The position numbers and the translations under genes are program-made. Positions 24,545 through 33,065 of a stretch of DNA of 57,273 bases are shown piece after piece (the first letter of the stretch is position 1; every line of letters begins with the position of its first letter). Below the pieces are notes generated by a model that worked only from the letters and a program-made list of their open reading frames with translations, was not told the origin of the DNA and searched no databases. The DNA comes from Nevskiales bacterium (GTDB taxonomy: Bacteria; Pseudomonadota; Gammaproteobacteria; Nevskiales; Nevskiaceae): contig JAQVDP010000022.1 in NCBI GenBank assembly GCA_028698335.1, forward strand, positions 1 to 57,273. The letters run 5' to 3'.

Positions 24545-26479
24545 TCAGCCTCCCTGACGACGTTGGGCGACGAGGTCGCGATTGCTGTTCATCTGGAACG
24601 TCCAGCCGGCGGGGATGCGACAGGTGAAGTAGTCGTCCTCGACCAGGGCCGGGCCCTCGGCGGCATTGCCCGGCTGCAGCCGGTCGAGCCGGAACACCGC
24701 GGCGTCATGCACGCGACCGTCGGCTTCGAGGCAGTTGCGATGCGCCTGCGGCTTCGGCGCCTTGCCGGATGCCGCTTCGCCCGGGCTCAGGGCGAACTTG
24801 GAGATCGCCTGCGACACGCGCAGACGCAGGCGCAGCTCGTCGGCGCCGGCGGCCTGCTTGGGCAGACGGATCGGATCGGCGAGTTCGACGACCTCGGACG
24901 CGTCACCGCGGACGATGACCAGGCTGGCGCTGATCGCACAGGTTTCCGGCGTGAAGCCCTCGGCGAAGATGTCCCGTTCGGCCCGCGTCCGGAGCTTGTC
25001 GAACGCCGCGGCCAGCGCTTCGGCACTGGGCTCGACGGTGCTCTCGTACGAATGCGCGATGTCGGAGAAGCCGATGCCGAACGCGCTGAAGACGGCGGCC
25101 ATGCGCGGAATCAGCACGGTTCCGATGCCGGCGCGTTCGGCGACGGTGCAGGCGGCGATCGGCCCGCCACCGCCGAAGGCCAGCATCACCGCGCCGGCCT
25201 TGGGTTTGGCCTCGGCGACGATGCTGTCGGCGATCTTGCGGTCATAGGCCTCGACGATCGCCAGGGCCGCCTCCTCGACGCTGCGACCCAGGGGCTCGGC
25301 GACGTTGCGCTCGATCGCGTTGCGGGCGCGCTCGACATCGAGCTTCAGCGTGCCGCGCAGATAGGTCGCCGGATCGAGATAGCCGAGCACCAGATAGGCA
25401 TCGGTGACGGTCGCCTCGGTGCCGCCCTGGCCGAAGCAGGCCGGGCCCGGCAGCGCGCCGACGCTCTCGGGGCCGACCGTGATCGCGCCGTCGGCGACGC
25501 GCATCACCGAGCCGCCGCCGGCGCCCACCGAGCGCACCTCCATCATCGGCATCGACACCGGAATGCCCTCGACGTCGCCGTAGAGGTTCTCGCGCGCGCG
25601 GCCCTGGTGCACGCAGCCGATGTCGGTCGACGTGCCGCCGATGTCCATCATCACCACTTCGTCGTGGCCGTAGTGGCGCGCGAAGGCCTCGGTCCCGGCA
25701 AGCCCGCCGCGCGGACCGGAGCTGTAGGTCTTCAGCGCCACGGTCTTGGCAACGCGCGTGGAGTTGTCGTCGTTGCGGTAGATCAGCAGCGGCTTGTGCA
25801 GATTGCGGTCGCGCAGCGCCGACTCGGCACCGTACAGGAACGTGTCGATCGACGGATGCAGGAACGAGTTGAGGATGCTGCTCCAGATACGGCGACGGTC
25901 ATCGCCCAGCTCGACCAGCTCGCTGGACAGCAGGATCGGCACCGCGCCGAGCAGATGGCGCGGGAAGCGCCGGTTCAGCAGACGGCGCACGCGTGCCTCG
26001 TCGGCGGCGACGTCGTTGCCGCCGAGCGCCAGCACGATGCGGCCGGCACCCGCCGACACCAGATCGTTGACCGCCTGGGTCAACTGCGCGGCCAGGGTGT
26101 CGTCGTCGGCGTTCGCGTCGAGGTGCTGGACGCGGTCGCCGACCACCACTTCGAACAGATGCCGCTCCGGCTCGGTGCCGGTCAGCGCCGCCGGATCGTA
26201 GCCGCGGCTCAGCAGGAGTCCGAGCATCGGCCCCTTGCGTTCGACGACGGCGTTGGTGCCCTGCGTGGTCGAATAGCGGATGTGCTCCGATTCCGACAGC
26301 AGGCGGACCAGGTCCTCGCCGCCGTAGATCTCGCCGGACAGGCGGGTGAGCACGTCCAGAAAGCACTTCGTCAAGTCATACGGCGTGGTCAGGGCCTTGG
26401 CGTGATACAGGGCACCGCCATGGACCGCGCAGGCGTCGGTCAGGGTTCCGCCGTTGTCGATACTGATCAATATACCCAT
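24545..26479 (-). CDS. Acetophenone-carboxylase-like subunit, HyuA type (ApcA-like)
   Basis: The gene encodes 644 residues (about 69 kDa) from an ATG with AAGGAGGAG in front; an open frame extends upstream, through the promoter region, and is not used. It is a second, shorter hydantoinase A/oxoprolinase relative with SIDNGGTLTDACA (Asn where the paralogue has Ile-Gly), TTQGTNAVVERKG, MMDIGGTSTDIGC and LAFGGGGPIAAC, so the nucleotide-site motifs persist. A pair of unequal HyuA subunits (70 and 75-87 kDa) is the mark of acetophenone carboxylase. It is first in the operon and sits behind an inverted-repeat G-box region. Confidence 0.84.
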   Translation of the reverse strand: MGILISIDNGGTLTDACAVHGGALYHAKALTTPYDLTKCFLDVLTRLSGEIYGGEDLVRLLSESEHIRYSTTQGTNAVVERKGPMLGLLLSRGYDPAALTGTEPERHLFEVVVGDRVQHLDANADDDTLAAQLTQAVNDLVSAGAGRIVLALGGNDVAADEARVRRLLNRRFPRHLLGAVPILLSSELVELGDDRRRIWSSILNSFLHPSIDTFLYGAESALRDRNLHKPLLIYRNDDNSTRVAKTVALKTYSSGPRGGLAGTEAFARHYGHDEVVMMDIGGTSTDIGCVHQGRARENLYGDVEGIPVSMPMMEVRSVGAGGGSVMRVADGAITVGPESVGALPGPACFGQGGTEATVTDAYLVLGYLDPATYLRGTLKLDVERARNAIERNVAEPLGRSVEEAALAIVEAYDRKIADSIVAEAKPKAGAVMLAFGGGGPIAACTVAERAGIGTVLIPRMAAVFSAFGIGFSDIAHSYESTVEPSAEALAAAFDKLRTRAERDIFAEGFTPETCAISASLVIVRGDASEVVELADPIRLPKQAAGADELRLRLRVSQAISKFALSPGEAASGKAPKPQAHRNCLEADGRVHDAAVFRLDRLQPGNAAEGPALVEDDYFTCRIPAGWTFQMNSNRDLVAQRRQGG

Positions 26480-26560
26480 CGCACTCCTCCTTATGGGCTC
26501 CGGGTCTCTGTCGTTTTCGTTGCAGAGCCGACCTGGGGCCACCGGTCGACGCGCCATTGC

Positions 26561-26628
26561 AGGCTACTGGGCACTTCCGGGGCCGAACCCCCCAATGCTG
26601 TGAGGTCGATGACGACCGTCTTGGGGGG
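26561..26628 (-). promoter_or_regulatory. Candidate promoter with an 8-bp inverted G-box repeat before apcA-like
   Basis: CCCCCCAA (26588-26595) and TTGGGGGG (26621-26628) form a perfect 8-bp inverted repeat with a 25-nt spacer, itself containing GGTCG-ATGA-CGACC, so the whole could fold or bind a dimer. With the gene, the near box reads TTGGGGGG and lies 21 nt before TAGCCT (26566 down to 26561), a weak -10. The same box-to-minus-10 distance recurs at 13746-13796 and 16712-16755. It lies about 109 nt before the start codon. Confidence 0.48.
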
Positions 26629-26753
26629 CAGGGCAAGGGGCAGGGTGGGGCGGAGGATAGGGGCGCGGGACAGGCACGGCGCACCGGCGCCGGACCGGGA
26701 CGTCCGACTCCGCAGTGCAACAAAATGCCGGAGGCGTGAGAACCCGGGCGCCG

Positions 26754-27650
26754 TCAGCGCCCGCTGCGACCCTTGAGCGAGTCCTTGAACTGCTGCATCC
26801 CGCTCAGCAGCTCCGGCGCCGGCCGCGGGTACTGCAGATCGAGCTGCTGCAGGGCCCTGTGCACGATTTCGGCGACGGCCGCGCGCATATAGGGTTTGCT
26901 GTCGGCCGGTATCACATACCACGGCGCCCACGGATGGGAGGTGGCGCGGATCGCGTCGCGGTAGGCCGCCATGTATTCACCCCAGTCGGCGCGGGCCGCG
27001 AGATCGGCGACGTCGAACTTCCAGTTCTTCTCCGGCTCGTCGAGCCGGTCCAGCAGGCGCCGGCGCTGTTCGGCGCGGGAGACGTTGAGCCAGAACTTGA
27101 GAATCAGCGTGCCGTTGCGCGCCAGATGGCGCTCGAATGCGCAGATCGATTCGTAGCGCTGCCGCCACAGTTCGTCATGGTTCCTGGGGACCGATGGCAA
27201 CCGCTGGCGTTGCAGATGATCCGGCATCACGCGGACCGCGAGCACTTCCTCGTACCAGCTGCGGTTGAACACGCCGATGCGCCCGCGTTCCGGCAGCGCG
27301 CGGACATGCCGCCAGAGAAAGTCGTGGTCGAGCTCGTTCTCGGATGGCGGCCGGAACGCGGTGACCTGGCAGCCCGCCGGGTTGACCCCGGACAGCACCG
27401 CGCGAATCGTGCCGTCCTTGCCGGCGGCGTCCATCGCCTGGAAGATCAGCAGCACCGCATGGCGATTGTCGGCGTAGAGCACGCGTTGCAGACGATCGAG
27501 CTGCTCGACGCAGTTCTCAAGGCGGCGCTTGCACGCGGCCTTGTCCGGTGCGCCCCGGGGGGGCTTGGTATGCGACTCGTGCAGGTCGAAGTCCTCCCCG
27601 GGCAACACCAGGTGGGGACTCTCCGGCGGGGAATATCCGTCCTGCGGCAT
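26754..27650 (-). CDS. Polyphosphate kinase 2 family nucleotide phosphotransferase
   Basis: A 298-residue single-domain PPK2 protein with Walker A FQAMDAAGKDGTI, the lid region SWYEEVLAVRVMPD and a C-terminal ADSKPYMRAAVAEIV typical of class III-like PPK2. These enzymes transfer phosphate from polyphosphate to AMP or ADP (or the reverse). The start MPQDGYSPPES is chosen because the upstream frame overlaps the next gene with no ribosome binding site. It leads a same-strand group with trhA, nfeD, qmcA and sufE but is probably transcribed separately from the carboxylase genes. Confidence 0.85.
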   Translation of the reverse strand: MPQDGYSPPESPHLVLPGEDFDLHESHTKPPRGAPDKAACKRRLENCVEQLDRLQRVLYADNRHAVLLIFQAMDAAGKDGTIRAVLSGVNPAGCQVTAFRPPSENELDHDFLWRHVRALPERGRIGVFNRSWYEEVLAVRVMPDHLQRQRLPSVPRNHDELWRQRYESICAFERHLARNGTLILKFWLNVSRAEQRRRLLDRLDEPEKNWKFDVADLAARADWGEYMAAYRDAIRATSHPWAPWYVIPADSKPYMRAAVAEIVHRALQQLDLQYPRPAPELLSGMQQFKDSLKGRSGR

Positions 27651-27706
27651 GGCGCTCCTGCGTTTCGGCGTGAACGCAGTGTACGCCCTGCATGCAGCGG
27701 CGGCGC

Positions 27707-28420
27707 TCAGCCCTGGGGGCCGGGGACCACGTAATACAGCACCGCGAAGAAATGCAGCACGCTGCCACCGAGCACGAACATGTGCCAGATGGCGTGGTGG
27801 TAGCGCAGGCGCTCCCAGACGTAGAACGCGACTCCACCGCTGTAGGTGATCCCGCCGGCCACCATCAGTGCGAGTCCGCCCGGTTCCAGATTGCGCAGCA
27901 GCGGCTGCACCGCTGCGACCGCGCACCAGCCCATGCCCAGGTAGATCGCCAGCGAGACCTTCTCGAAGCGGCCGGTCGCGAAGATCTTGAAAGCGACGCC
28001 GGCCGCCGCCAGCGTCCAGGTGAATCCGAACAGGCTCCACCCCCACGCGCCGTTGAGCGTGATCAGGGTGAACGGCGTGTAGGTTCCGGCGATCAGGAAA
28101 TAGATCAACGAGTGGTCGATCACCCGCAGCACCCGCTTGGCCCGGGGCAGCGGAATGCTGTGGTACAGGGTCGACGCCGTGTACATCAGCACCAGCGTCG
28201 CGCCGAACACGCTGACCGCGGTGATATGCCAGGCGTCGCCATAGACGGTCGCGCGCGCCACCAGGATGGTGAGACCGACGATCGACAGCACGATGCCGAG
28301 CCCGTGCGTGATCGCATGCGCGATCTCTTCGCCGAGCGAATAGACCTTGTCCGAAACGTGCACTCCCAGCACGTCGTGCGGGTGGTGCGGCCCCAGCCCC
28401 TGATGCTGCTCGGCATTCAC
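27707..28420 (-). CDS. trhA: TrhA/hemolysin III family membrane protein
   Basis: A 237-residue protein with seven hydrophobic segments and the family features EEIAHAITHGLG in the first helix region, STLYHS and a terminal HAIWHMFVLGGSVLHFFA whose His residues, with those above, form the presumed metal site of the PAQR-like fold. The family was named for hemolysin but its bacterial role concerns membrane homeostasis and is not settled. The start is GTG at 28420; no in-frame ATG is available nearby. It is 56 nt upstream of the PPK2 gene on the same strand. Confidence 0.85.
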   Translation of the reverse strand: MNAEQHQGLGPHHPHDVLGVHVSDKVYSLGEEIAHAITHGLGIVLSIVGLTILVARATVYGDAWHITAVSVFGATLVLMYTASTLYHSIPLPRAKRVLRVIDHSLIYFLIAGTYTPFTLITLNGAWGWSLFGFTWTLAAAGVAFKIFATGRFEKVSLAIYLGMGWCAVAAVQPLLRNLEPGGLALMVAGGITYSGGVAFYVWERLRYHHAIWHMFVLGGSVLHFFAVLYYVVPGPQG

Positions 28421-28454
28421 GATTCGCGATTCCCGGAATGAAGATGAAACGGAC

Positions 28455-28907
28455 TCACGCGGCCGGCTCGACCCTCAGTGTCGCGCCATCGGCCGCGATG
28501 ACCCGCACGACGGTCCCGGCCGGGACGTCCGGTCCGGTGATGCGCCACTGCGAGTCGTCGACCCTGAGCTTGCCGACGCCGTTGACGATCGCATCGCGCA
28601 GCGTGAAAGAGCGGCCGACGTAGGAATGTCCGCGGCGATTGAGGGTGGGGCGGTCACTTTCCGCCGGCGGCCGGTAGCGGCGCCAGACCACGACCGTGAC
28701 CACTGACAGAACCGCGAACACGACCCATTCGGCCTGCCACGCCATGGCCGGCAGCAGCCAGGCGAGGCCGCCGACGACCAGCGCCGAAACGCCCATCCAC
28801 AGGAACACGGCCCCGGGCATGAACGCCTCGAGAATCAGCAGACCGAGCCCGGCGACCCACCAGTGCCAGAACGGCATGGTCTCGACATAGGCGACGACGT
28901 CGTTCAT
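28455..28907 (-). CDS. NfeD-family membrane protein
   Basis: A 150-residue protein with two or three hydrophobic segments (FWHWWVAGLGLLILEAFMPG and a further pair) and a C-terminal OB-fold (VGRSFTLRDAIVNG... VRVIAADGATLRVEPA). NfeD proteins are partners of SPFH proteins, and here the ATG overlaps the TGA of the QmcA-like gene in ATGA, an arrangement typical of translational coupling. A role in organising membrane microdomains is known for the family in outline. Confidence 0.87.
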   Translation of the reverse strand: MNDVVAYVETMPFWHWWVAGLGLLILEAFMPGAVFLWMGVSALVVGGLAWLLPAMAWQAEWVVFAVLSVVTVVVWRRYRPPAESDRPTLNRRGHSYVGRSFTLRDAIVNGVGKLRVDDSQWRITGPDVPAGTVVRVIAADGATLRVEPAA

Positions 28908-29866
28908 GTGCGCGCGCCACCACCGGCGCCGTCGCTGCCGACCTTGCGCGCCAGCTCGGCAATGCCACCGATGGCGCCGATGACGCTGCTGGCCTCCAGC
29001 GGCATCAGCACCAGTTTCTCGTTCGGACTGGTCGCGATCCGGGCCAGCGCCTCGACGTACTTGGTCGCGACGAAGTAGTTCACCGCCTGGATGTCACCCT
29101 GCTCGATCGCCTTGGAGACCATCGCGGTGGCCTCGGCTTCGGCCTGGGCCTGGCGTTCCCGCGCCTCGGCATCGCGGTACGCGGCCTCCTTGCGGCCCTC
29201 GGCTTCCAGGATCTGCTCCTGCTTCTGCGCCTCTGCGGCCAGAATCTGGGCCTGACGCTCACCCTCGGCCTTGAGGATCGCCGACTGCCGCGCGCCCTCG
29301 GCCTCCAGGATCGAGGCCCGCTTGAGACGCTCGGCCTTCATCTGCTGGGCCATCGCGTTGACCAGATCGGTCGGCGGCCGGATGTCCTTGATCTCGATGC
29401 GCGTGACCTTCACGCCCCAGGGCGTCGTCGCGTCGTCGACCACCGTCAGCAGCTGGGCATTGATGTGATCGCGCTGGGACAGCAGCTGGTCCAGATCCAT
29501 CGAGCCCATGACGGTGCGCAGGTTGGTCATCGTCAGCTGCATGATCGCCAGTTCCAGATTCTGGACCTCGTAGGCGGCCTTCGGCGCGTCGAGGATCTGG
29601 AAGAACACCACGCCGTCGACGCCGACCATCGCGTTGTCCTTGGTGATGACCTCCTGCGACGGCACGTCGAGGACCTGCTCCATCAGCGACAGCTTGTGGC
29701 CGACGCCGTCGATGTAGGGAATCAGCCAGTGCAGTCCGGGCGCGAAGGTCGCCCGGTACTTGCCGAAACGCTCGATCGTGTACTCCATGCCCTGCGGCAC
29801 GGTCACGACGCCCTTCCACAGCGTCACCAGCGCGAATACGACAAAAACCGCGACAACGGCACTCAT
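28904..29866 (-). CDS. qmcA: SPFH/stomatin-like protein, QmcA type
   Basis: A 320-residue protein: one N-terminal membrane helix (AVVAVFVVFALVTLWKGVV), a prohibitin-homology domain (VPQGMEYTIERFGKY, LDVPSQEVITKDNAMVGVD) and a long Ala/Glu/Lys coiled coil (about 190-260) rich in AEGxRQ repeats, then a short C-terminal segment. It should form large membrane-bound oligomeric rings. It is paired with the NfeD gene by a 4-nt overlap. Confidence 0.88.
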   Translation of the reverse strand: MSAVVAVFVVFALVTLWKGVVTVPQGMEYTIERFGKYRATFAPGLHWLIPYIDGVGHKLSLMEQVLDVPSQEVITKDNAMVGVDGVVFFQILDAPKAAYEVQNLELAIMQLTMTNLRTVMGSMDLDQLLSQRDHINAQLLTVVDDATTPWGVKVTRIEIKDIRPPTDLVNAMAQQMKAERLKRASILEAEGARQSAILKAEGERQAQILAAEAQKQEQILEAEGRKEAAYRDAEARERQAQAEAEATAMVSKAIEQGDIQAVNYFVATKYVEALARIATSPNEKLVLMPLEASSVIGAIGGIAELARKVGSDGAGGGART

Positions 29867-29947
29867 GTCCCTCTCCCCGGGCCGCTCGGCCCAACCGTGA
29901 CGGAGGCTAGTCTAGCCCGCAAACGTGGCACCGATGCGGCGATCCGG

Positions 29948-30376
29948 TCACGCCTGCCCGGCCGACGCCGCCTGCGCCATCTGCCGGATCCGCTCCAGCA
30001 TCGCGTAAAACCCGTTGCGGCGGTTCATCGAGATGTGGCTCTGCAGCCCCAGGCGTTCGAACACGCCGTCGACATCCGCGTCGAGGATCTGCTGAGGCGT
30101 CCGCCCGGACAGCAGCTTGAACAGCAACGCGATCAGGCCCTTGACGATGTGGGCATCCGAATCGCCGCGGAATTCCAGCGTCAGCGGCGGCCCGGGCTGG
30201 CGCTGGCAGGTCATCCAGACCTGCGACATGCAGCCCCGCACCTTGTTGGCGTCGTTGTGATCCTCAGGCGGCAACGGCTCGAGCTTGCGACCCAGCTCGA
30301 TCAGATAGCGGTAACGCTCTTCCCAGTCGCCCAGCAGTTCGAACGTCTCGATCAGTTCTTCGGTATCCATCCGCAT
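29948..30376 (-). CDS. sufE: SufE-family sulfur acceptor
   Basis: A 142-residue SufE/CsdE-like protein with the acceptor Cys in VRGCMSQVWM (about residue 50) and the family segment HIVKGLIALLFKLLSGRTPQQIL. It takes persulfide sulfur from a SufS/CsdA-type cysteine desulfurase and stimulates it, for Fe-S cluster assembly or related pathways. No desulfurase or suf gene is nearby. The Met at 30370 (MDTEEL) is an equally possible start; neither has a clear ribosome binding site. Confidence 0.85.
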   Translation of the reverse strand: MRMDTEELIETFELLGDWEERYRYLIELGRKLEPLPPEDHNDANKVRGCMSQVWMTCQRQPGPPLTLEFRGDSDAHIVKGLIALLFKLLSGRTPQQILDADVDGVFERLGLQSHISMNRRNGFYAMLERIRQMAQAASAGQA

Positions 30377-30518
30377 AGGGTAAGCCGGTCCCGCCCTTCA
30401 ATCATTCAAGCCTTTGTCACACAAGCGGTTTTTGACTAGCGGCTTTTGTCTACTGCAGAAACCGTGCGCAGCGCCGCTAAGCCCTTACTGAAAGGAATCC
30501 AGGCGCCCGGACACAAGA

Positions 30519-31769
30519 ATGGACACCACCTTCACCGCGCTGCTGATCGAGGACGACGCCTTCGTGCGCAGCACGATCGCCCGGCAACTCGGCGAGCTCG
30601 GCGCAAGCCGGGTCGATACCGCCGCCGACGGCGCCATCGCGCAGGCCAGGCTGGCCTCTGGCGGCCCCTTCGACCTGATCGTCTCCGATCTGATGCTGCC
30701 GGGGCTCGACGGGGTCGAGCTGATGCGGGCGATGGGCCAACGCCACGCCGATACCGCGCTGGTCCTGATCAGCGCGGTCGACGAAAGCATCCTGCGATCG
30801 GTTGCGGTGCTGTCCCGCCAACGCGGCCTGCGGGTGCTCGGCGCGCTGCGCAAGCCGGTGCGCCTCGAAGCCCTCGGCGCACTGATCGCCGCCATCCGGC
30901 CGGGCACGGCTCCGGTGCGACCGCCACGGCGGGCGCCGGTGGACGCGGACCGGCTGCAGCAGGCGATCGCGCGCGGCGACATCGAACTCCAGGCCGCCCC
31001 CTGCGCCACCATCGACGACGGCCACATCCACAGCATTCAGATCCGGGCGCGCTGGTCGCCGGCCGGAGGCAGCCCACTCGATCACGAGGCGCTGATGGAC
31101 GCCGCCGAAAGGCACCGGTTCACCGGCGCCCTGACCGATTACCTGATCGCCCGCAGCCTGCAGCAGATCGCACAGTGGTGGCTGGACGGCGTCCGCGCCC
31201 CCGCATTCCTGACGCTGCCGGTGCCGGCGCTGGCATGCCTGGATTTTCCGGATGCGCTGAACCGGCGCCTCCGCCAGTCCGGCGTGATCCCGGAACTGTT
31301 CGGCATCGGCGTGCCCGAGCACCACCTCAGCGACGATTGCGGCCTGCTCGATGTGTTGTCCCGTTTGCGCATGCGGGACATTCCCGTCTGCATCGACACC
31401 TTCAGCAGCGGCTGCAGCCCGTTCGTGCGCCTGCAGCGGATTCCCGCCAGCATCGTGCGCCTGGATCCGACCCTGCTGGAACTGCACGGCGTCAGCTCGC
31501 GCCTGTTGGAACATGCGCTGCGCACCGCCACCAGCCTGCAACTGCCCGCGATTGCCGACGGCACCGCCCACGATCATCACCTCGAACGCCTGCGGTCGCT
31601 GGGCTGCAAACTGGTCCAGGGCCCTTGGGTCACGCCGGCGGTTGCCGCCGGGGCGCTGCCGGCGTGGATGCAGTCGCGGCCGCAGCCCGGCGTCGCCGGC
31701 ACGCGGACGCCTCCGGAGCGCACGCCCCCCAACGATCCGGCCGCGGCCCATGTCATCGCTCGCCACTGA
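30519..31769 (+). CDS. REC-EAL response regulator with degenerate EAL domain
   Basis: The protein has 416 residues. The receiver domain keeps the phosphoacceptor (LIVSDLMLPGLDG) and the acidic DDAF pair. The C-terminal half lines up with EAL domains but the signature EAL is replaced by IRARW and DDFGTGYS by DTFSSGCS, so the Mg-binding residues needed to hydrolyse c-di-GMP are missing. It is probably a c-di-GMP-binding or protein-interaction effector rather than an enzyme. The final 20 bases overlap the next REC-EAL gene. Its 5' gap of 142 nt from sufE holds the divergent promoters; the ribosome binding site is unclear. Confidence 0.82.
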   Translation: MDTTFTALLIEDDAFVRSTIARQLGELGASRVDTAADGAIAQARLASGGPFDLIVSDLMLPGLDGVELMRAMGQRHADTALVLISAVDESILRSVAVLSRQRGLRVLGALRKPVRLEALGALIAAIRPGTAPVRPPRRAPVDADRLQQAIARGDIELQAAPCATIDDGHIHSIQIRARWSPAGGSPLDHEALMDAAERHRFTGALTDYLIARSLQQIAQWWLDGVRAPAFLTLPVPALACLDFPDALNRRLRQSGVIPELFGIGVPEHHLSDDCGLLDVLSRLRMRDIPVCIDTFSSGCSPFVRLQRIPASIVRLDPTLLELHGVSSRLLEHALRTATSLQLPAIADGTAHDHHLERLRSLGCKLVQGPWVTPAVAAGALPAWMQSRPQPGVAGTRTPPERTPPNDPAAAHVIARH

Positions 31770-32961
31770 CCCGCGGACATCGGCGCCACCGGCGTTCGAC
31801 GCGCTGGTCGTGGACGACGACGACTTCGTCCGAACCGTCGTCGCGCAGCAACTGCGCGGCCTGGGCGCCGGCGAGATCGCGCTGGCATCCGGCGGGCACC
31901 AGGCCCGCGAACTGCTGCGTGACCGGCCCCACTTCGAGCTGATCGTCTGCGATCTGATGATGCCCGACTCGGATGGCGTCGAACTGCTGCGGGATATCGC
32001 CAGCCAGAGCCCGGAGTCGGCGCTGATCTTCATGAGCAGCGCCGACCCGAAAGTCCTGCGCAGCGTCGAGCACATCGCCGTCAAGCGCATGTTGCACGTG
32101 CTCGGCAGCGTGCAGAAGCCGATCCGGTCGGCGAGCCTGAAGGAGCTGGTCCGGCGCATGGCGCGCGGCCGCCCGGACTGCCCCGATGAGCGCCCTTGCC
32201 CCGGCGTCACCGAAGCGATGCTGCGCGACGCGATCGTCGACAACAGGATCCGCATCGCCGTCCAGCCCCAGTTCAACCTGCTCACCGGCGAAATCGAATC
32301 GGCCGAGGCGCTGGCGCGCTGGACCCATGACGATGGCACCTCCATCGGACCGGGCCTGTTCCTGCCGCTGGCGGAACGCTGCGGGCTGATGGACGCGCTG
32401 ACCGACACCGTCGTCGAACGGGCTCTGGAGGCCGTCGGCATGCTGCAGAAGGCGGGAATCCAGATGCGCATCGCCATCAATATCTCGCCGTCGACCCTGA
32501 CCCGACCGATTCTTCCGGAGCATCTCGTCGAGGTCGCCCGGCGCCACGACGTCCCGGCCAGCCGGATCGTCGTCGAGGTCACCGAAACCGGCATCGCCGG
32601 GGATGCCCTGCCACCATTGGAGGTGCTGACCCGGTTCCGGCTGAGGGGGATGGAACTGGCGATCGACGATTTCGGCACCGGCTACTCGTCCCTGGCACGG
32701 CTGCGGCACATCCCGTTCACCGAGCTGAAGATCGATCGCAGCTTCGTCGCCGCCGCCCGCGCCGACCAGGAAGCCCGCCGGATCGTCGAGTCGAGCGTGC
32801 GGCTGGCACGCGACCTCGGGCTGAGGACCGTCGCCGAGGGCATCGAACGTTGCGAGGACGCCGCCCTGATGCGGGCGCTGGGCTGCGATCTGGGGCAGGG
32901 TTTCCATTTCGCCAGGCCGATGCCGCCGGCGCAGTTGCTCGGCTGGATCGGCTCGCGCTGA
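31750..32961 (+). CDS. REC-EAL response regulator (predicted c-di-GMP phosphodiesterase)
   Basis: A 403-residue protein starting with ATG within the end of the preceding gene; the frame is open long before, through the neighbour's coding region. Receiver domain: VVDDDDFVR and LIVCDLMMPDSDG. EAL domain: [37 protein letters not shown] and VAEGIE, all intact, so hydrolysis of c-di-GMP to pGpG is predicted. It resembles RocR/PvrR-type regulators, whose phosphorylation modulates EAL activity. The gene is 77% like its neighbour in layout only; the EAL motifs are shared closely with the third copy. Confidence 0.86.
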   Translation: MSSLATDPRTSAPPAFDALVVDDDDFVRTVVAQQLRGLGAGEIALASGGHQARELLRDRPHFELIVCDLMMPDSDGVELLRDIASQSPESALIFMSSADPKVLRSVEHIAVKRMLHVLGSVQKPIRSASLKELVRRMARGRPDCPDERPCPGVTEAMLRDAIVDNRIRIAVQPQFNLLTGEIESAEALARWTHDDGTSIGPGLFLPLAERCGLMDALTDTVVERALEAVGMLQKAGIQMRIAINISPSTLTRPILPEHLVEVARRHDVPASRIVVEVTETGIAGDALPPLEVLTRFRLRGMELAIDDFGTGYSSLARLRHIPFTELKIDRSFVAAARADQEARRIVESSVRLARDLGLRTVAEGIERCEDAALMRALGCDLGQGFHFARPMPPAQLLGWIGSR

Positions 32962-33065
32962 CCGGCCGTCCGGGGCGCCCCATTGGCGCACCTGCCGCCG
33001 CACAGGCCCCGGTGTATGCTTCGCCAGACGGGCTGTGAATGCCCCACAGGCGAGACGGGAGGCCT

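Noticed and set aside
21982-26557. Acetone carboxylase (acxABC) as the identity of the carboxylase
   Set aside because: Acetone carboxylase has three subunits and one HyuA-type partner; here there are two different HyuA-type subunits, so the acetophenone type fits better. Acetone as a substrate is not excluded.
30377-30518. A sigma-70 promoter from TTGACT at about 30430 before the REC-EAL genes
   Set aside because: The nearest -10-like hexamer is at an unsuitable distance, so I could not support a specific pair.
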